From an uncultured Lachnospiraceae bacterium (GTDB lineage: Bacteria; Bacillota_A; Clostridia; Lachnospirales; Lachnospiraceae), in the NCBI GenBank assembly GCA_900553635.1, contig USDU01000111.1, positions 1 to 8,131 on the forward strand: a stretch of 8,131 nucleotides of DNA, read 5' to 3'. The first letter of the stretch is position 1. The number at the start of each line of letters is the position of its first letter. A program made the position numbers and the translations under genes. The notes below the pieces were generated by a model. The model saw nothing but the letters and a program-made list of their open reading frames with translations, did not search any database and was not told where the DNA came from. This document shows, in pieces, positions 5,897-8,131 of this stretch.

Positions 5897-7276
5897 ATGT
5901 ATCAACTTCATTTTCATAATCCGGTACCCATTCATTTCATCGGCATCGGCGGCATCAGCATGAGCGGCCTGGCTGAGATTTTACTGAAGGAGAGCTTTCC
6001 GGTCTCCGGCTCCGACAGCCATGCTTCCGAGCTGACCGACCATCTGACCCGGCTTGGCGCGCAGATCCGCATCGGCCAGAAGGCTTCCAATATTCCCGCA
6101 GACTGCGAGGTCGTTGTATACACGGCTGCCATTCACCCGGACAATCCGGAATTCGTGGCAGCGAAGGAGCGGGGTATCCCCATGCTTTCCCGGGCGGAGC
6201 TTCTGGGACAGCTGATGCGCAATTACAAAAAAGCCATTGCCGTGTCCGGTACCCATGGCAAAACCACGACCACTTCCATGATTTCCACGATTCTTCTGGC
6301 CGCTGACGCGGATCCCACCATTTCCGTGGGCGGCATTCTGCCTGCTATCGGCGGCAATATCCGGGTAGGGGGCTCCGAGACCTTCCTGACAGAGGCCTGC
6401 GAGTATACCAACAGCTTCCTGCATTTCTTCCCGACCATCGGGATCATATTAAATATAGAAGAAGACCATATGGATTTCTTCAAGGATCTGGCGGATATCC
6501 GTCATTCCTTCCACCGGTTTGCGGGACTTCTTCCGGAAAATGGCCTGCTGATCATCAACAGCGATATTGAGAATTATCAGGAGATTACCGATGGACTGGC
6601 CTGCCGCGTGGTGACCTTTGGCTCCACCGCCGAAGCAGATTATCATGCGGAGCATGTGACTTACGACGAGTCAGCTCACGCCACCTTCCGTGTAATAAAG
6701 CACGGTAAACCGGGGCAGGAGTACCATCTGAACGTACCGGGCGCACACAATGTGCTGAACGCCCTGGCTTCCATCGCTCTGGCGGATTCTCTCCACATTG
6801 CACCTGAGATCATCCGCAAGGGTCTTATGAACTTTTCCGGCACAGACCGCCGGTTCCAGTATAAGGGCGAGATGAACGGCTTTACCATCATCGACGATTA
6901 CGCCCATCATCCGACGGAGATCAAGGCGACCCTCCACGCGGCACAGCATTATCCCCACAGGGAGATCTGGTGCGTGTTCCAGCCCCACACCTACACCCGG
7001 ACCAAGGCCTTCTTCAACGACTTTGCGGAAGCGCTGACCCTGGCCGATCATGTGGTGCTGGCGGACATCTACGCAGCACGTGAGACCGACACCCTGGGCA
7101 TTAGCTCGAAGCAGCTGGCTGACCGCATCCGTGAACTTGGCACTGACGCCTATTATTTCCCGACCTTCGAGGAAATTGAAAAATTTTTATTGGAAAAATG
7201 TATGCACGGCGACCTGTGCATAACTATGGGTGCCGGAAACGTGATAGATATCGGCGAAGACCTGCTTCGCAAATAA
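5897..7276 (+). CDS. murC: UDP-N-acetylmuramate--L-alanine ligase
   Basis: MurC adds the first amino acid, L-alanine, to UDP-MurNAc using ATP, the first cytoplasmic Mur-ligase step of peptidoglycan synthesis. From the ATG at 5897 it has 459 residues, the usual size. Domain 1 shows FIGIGGISMSGLAE (14-27). Domain 2 has the ATP loop SGTHGKTTTTS (117-127), EACEYTNSF (166-174), NIEEDHMDFF (186-195) and GAHNVLNAL (282-290). Domain 3 has DRRFQ (317-321), DDYAHHPTEI (333-342) and FQPHTYTRT (361-369). The start is a choice: ACGAGG lies 11 nt before this ATG but only 2 nt before an in-frame GTG at 5888, and the N-terminus MYQLHFHNP resembles relatives, so I prefer 5897. It is a single-gene unit with two promoters and its own terminator. 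Confidence 0.97.
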   Translation: MYQLHFHNPVPIHFIGIGGISMSGLAEILLKESFPVSGSDSHASELTDHLTRLGAQIRIGQKASNIPADCEVVVYTAAIHPDNPEFVAAKERGIPMLSRAELLGQLMRNYKKAIAVSGTHGKTTTTSMISTILLAADADPTISVGGILPAIGGNIRVGGSETFLTEACEYTNSFLHFFPTIGIILNIEEDHMDFFKDLADIRHSFHRFAGLLPENGLLIINSDIENYQEITDGLACRVVTFGSTAEADYHAEHVTYDESAHATFRVIKHGKPGQEYHLNVPGAHNVLNALASIALADSLHIAPEIIRKGLMNFSGTDRRFQYKGEMNGFTIIDDYAHHPTEIKATLHAAQHYPHREIWCVFQPHTYTRTKAFFNDFAEALTLADHVVLADIYAARETDTLGISSKQLADRIRELGTDAYYFPTFEEIEKFLLEKCMHGDLCITMGAGNVIDIGEDLLRK

Positions 7277-7296
7277 GTTATCCACATTATCCACAT
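7275..7296 (+). repeat. 22-bp direct repeat, copy 1 (tandem DnaA boxes)
   Basis: This copy starts within the murC stop codon. It consists of AAG, two head-to-tail TTATCCACA boxes (7278-7286 and 7287-7295) and T. It is identical to 7463-7484. Confidence 0.95.
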
Positions 7297-7338
7297 GCTT
7301 TTTGGTGCTTTTCCACCGAAATGCATGTGGATTTTTTT
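7289..7338 (+). terminator. Intrinsic terminator of murC, built from DnaA-box sequence
   Basis: ATCCACATGC (7289-7298) pairs perfectly with GCATGTGGAT (7323-7332). An inner GGTG/CACC stem (7304-7307 and 7314-7317) lies within the loop, and seven T follow (7332-7338). It starts 13 bp after the murC stop. The left arm includes most of the DnaA box at 7287-7295 and the right arm overlaps a weak inverted box, so DnaA binding and termination use the same bases. Confidence 0.8.
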
Positions 7339-7350
7339 GTGGACAACCTG

Positions 7351-7383
7351 TTTACATAAGAATTACGCGATTTCTTATGTAAA
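7351..7383. repeat. Palindrome with 12-bp perfect arms inside the DnaA-box cluster
   Basis: TTTACATAAGAA (7351-7362) and TTCTTATGTAAA (7372-7383) are perfect reverse complements around a 9-nt centre containing CGCG. It lies between the left and right DnaA-box groups. The AT-rich arms could be a binding site for a dimeric regulator or an easily extruded element. No family is recognised. Confidence 0.8.
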
Positions 7384-7395
7384 TCAGCTGTTTCT

Positions 7396-7410
7396 GCCTG
7401 TTTTACAGGC
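7396..7410. repeat. Small hairpin in the murC-dnaD gap
   Basis: GCCTGT (7396-7401), TTT, ACAGGC (7405-7410) is a perfect 6-bp stem, followed only by TTTCC on the plus strand. It is too short and lacks the T-run to call it a terminator. Confidence 0.5.
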
Positions 7411-7462
7411 TTTCCGGGGCTTTTGGATCCATTTTCCAGGTTGCAAATAATATTTTTCCACA

Positions 7463-7484
7463 AAGTTATCCACATTATCCACAT
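7463..7484 (+). repeat. 22-bp direct repeat, copy 2 (tandem DnaA boxes)
   Basis: Identical to 7275-7296, offset by 188 bp. Its boxes are at 7466-7474 and 7475-7483, and it is directly preceded by the 8/9 box at 7454-7462. Confidence 0.95.
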
Positions 7485-7531
7485 TTTTGCTTATACACAT
7501 CCCCTGCGGGGCTCCTGTTAAAAAAAGCCTG

Positions 7532-7560
7532 TTCTCTTTTTTTTGATTCTATGCTACAAT
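7532..7560 (+). promoter_or_regulatory. Extended -10 promoter for the DnaD-domain gene
   Basis: The -10 box TACAAT (7555-7560) is preceded by TGC, an extended -10 element. The -35 position at 17 bp (TTCTCT, 7532-7537) is poor. The predicted start near 7567 leaves a leader of about 48 nt. The right DnaA-box group ends 56 bp upstream of the -10 box, close enough for DnaA to influence this promoter. Confidence 0.6.
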
Positions 7561-7614
7561 ATAGGAGCTTGAAAAGAACGTGAACACTAACAATTTTTGA
7601 TTCAGGAGTGCAGC

Positions 7615-8131
7615 ATGAGCGGATTTATTTTACAGGGGGACGGCGACCACGGACATACCCTGGTGTCGAATCTTTTTCTGGACAATTACATGCCGGAAGC
7701 CAACGGCGAATATGTGAAAATCTATCTCTATCTTCTGCGCTGCCTGAAGTCAGACACCCAGGAGCTTTCCATTGAGCTCATTGCCAATAAATTCGAAAAT
7801 ACCGAGAGCGACGTGCGCCGGGCATTGAAGTACTGGGAGCGGATGAAGCTTTTGAAGCTCCAGTATGATAATGCGGAGAATCTGACCGGGATACAGATTG
7901 TAAATGAGCCGGAGGCAAAGATGGCTGAGCTTCCTGCTGCCGATTGCGCCGTCACGACCAGGTCAAAGCCGCAGCCGACGCCTTCCGCTCCGTCTGCAAT
8001 TTCCGCCGACTCCGCATCACCGACGACGCCCTCCGGCACTCTTCCCAAGGATCCCCTGACCCCCGACGAAGCCCAGCAGCTCCTCTTCATCTGCGAGCAG
8101 TATCTGGGCAAGCCCTTAAGCTCCACCGAGG
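7615..8131 (+). CDS. DnaD-domain replication initiation protein, N-terminal 172 residues (cut by window edge)
   Basis: DnaD-type proteins of Firmicutes take part in primosome assembly and helicase loading at the origin, after DnaA. Residues 1-95 fit the DnaD N-terminal winged-helix domain, including VSNLFLDNYMPEANGEYVKI (17-36) and, further on, DVRRALKYWERMKLLKLQY (66-84). A Pro/Ser/Ala/Thr-rich low-complexity linker covers about 106-147. LTPDEAQQLLFICEQYLGKP (148-167) looks like the beginning of the second DnaD domain, which continues beyond base 8131. The ATG at 7615 has AGGAG at 7604-7608, 6 nt upstream. Its promoter is at 7532-7560, behind the DnaA-box cluster, which fits a replication role. 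The exact orthologue (DnaD or DnaB-type) cannot be decided from the fragment. In relatives I would expect a DnaC-type helicase loader next. Confidence 0.88.
   Translation, partial: MSGFILQGDGDHGHTLVSNLFLDNYMPEANGEYVKIYLYLLRCLKSDTQELSIELIANKFENTESDVRRALKYWERMKLLKLQYDNAENLTGIQIVNEPEAKMAELPAADCAVTTRSKPQPTPSAPSAISADSASPTTPSGTLPKDPLTPDEAQQLLFICEQYLGKPLSSTE

Larger units (their letters stand above)
7278..7499. promoter_or_regulatory. DnaA-box cluster upstream of the DnaD-domain gene
   Basis: Five perfect TTATNCACA boxes lie on the plus strand: TTATCCACA at 7278, 7287, 7466 and 7475, and TTATACACA at 7491 (start positions). Two 8/9 matches are TTTTCCACA at 7454-7462 (plus) and TTGTCCACA at 7338-7346 (minus). 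Two weaker 7/9 sites are TTTTCCACC at 7309-7317 (plus) and AAATCCACA at 7326-7334 (minus). They form a left group (7278-7346) and a right group (7454-7499) on either side of a 12-bp-arm palindrome. Such density in 222 bp is far beyond chance and marks a DnaA-binding region. It could be a replication origin, a DnaA-titrating or DnaA-regulating locus, or an operator controlling the downstream replication gene. No dnaA gene is in the window. Confidence 0.9.

Noticed and set aside
5741..5935. Minus-strand 64-codon frame upstream of murC
   Set aside because: It overlaps murC promoter P2 and the murC start on the opposite strand and has no family resemblance.
5856..5963. Possible 35-codon upstream frame (ATG at 5856, AAGG just before it) overlapping the murC start out of frame
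   Set aside because: The ribosome binding spacing is short and most of the frame is a shadow of the murC N-terminus. Nothing else supports translation.
7287..7484. Gap-separated repeats in the murC-dnaD interval as a CRISPR array
   Set aside because: There are only two long identical copies, and the repeat unit is two DnaA boxes without regular spacers or cas genes.

Overview
The window looks like chromosomal DNA of a Gram-positive, low-to-mid-GC Clostridia bacterium, most likely a member of the Lachnospiraceae. The pointers are a spoVG homologue, the two-subunit GlgC/GlgD ADP-glucose pyrophosphorylase typical of Firmicutes, a MurC with the EACEYTNSF variant seen in Clostridia, a DnaD-domain replication protein, strong sigma-A-type promoters and strong Shine-Dalgarno sites. 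The family assignment comes from remembered protein family features, not from a search.

Layout. The left two thirds is read on the minus strand, in the order glgC (5417-4146), glgD (4146-3028), spoVG (2957-2682), pth (2053-1478) and mfd (1434 to beyond base 1). glgC and glgD overlap by one base. spoVG probably shares their transcript and ends at an intrinsic terminator (2615-2651). pth and mfd form a second unit driven by a clear promoter (2304-2332). Between the two units lie about 630 bp without genes. They hold two large imperfect palindromes (2080-2220 and 2392-2577) that resemble each other, plus smaller hairpins. One palindrome and one hairpin fall inside the predicted 244-nt leader of pth.

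A 480-bp AT-rich divergent region (5418-5896) separates glgC from murC. It carries an extended -10 promoter for glgC and two good promoters for murC. murC (5897-7276) is read on the plus strand and is followed by an intrinsic terminator.

The gap of 338 bp after murC (7277-7614) holds a dense cluster of DnaA boxes: five perfect TTATNCACA sites, two 8/9 sites and weaker ones, arranged around a 12-bp-arm palindrome. It lies just before a DnaD-domain gene (7615 to the right edge, incomplete). This is the most interesting part of the window: a DnaA-binding locus next to a replication-initiation gene and apparently away from dnaA.

Functionally the window combines glycogen precursor synthesis (GlgC/GlgD), a small RNA/DNA-binding regulator (SpoVG), translation recycling (Pth), transcription-coupled repair (Mfd), peptidoglycan precursor synthesis (MurC) and replication initiation (DnaD-like). 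The spoVG, pth, mfd neighbourhood echoes the spoVG-gcaD-prs-ctc-pth-mfd order of Bacillus subtilis, with glgCD next to spoVG in place of the sugar nucleotidyltransferase gcaD (glmU).
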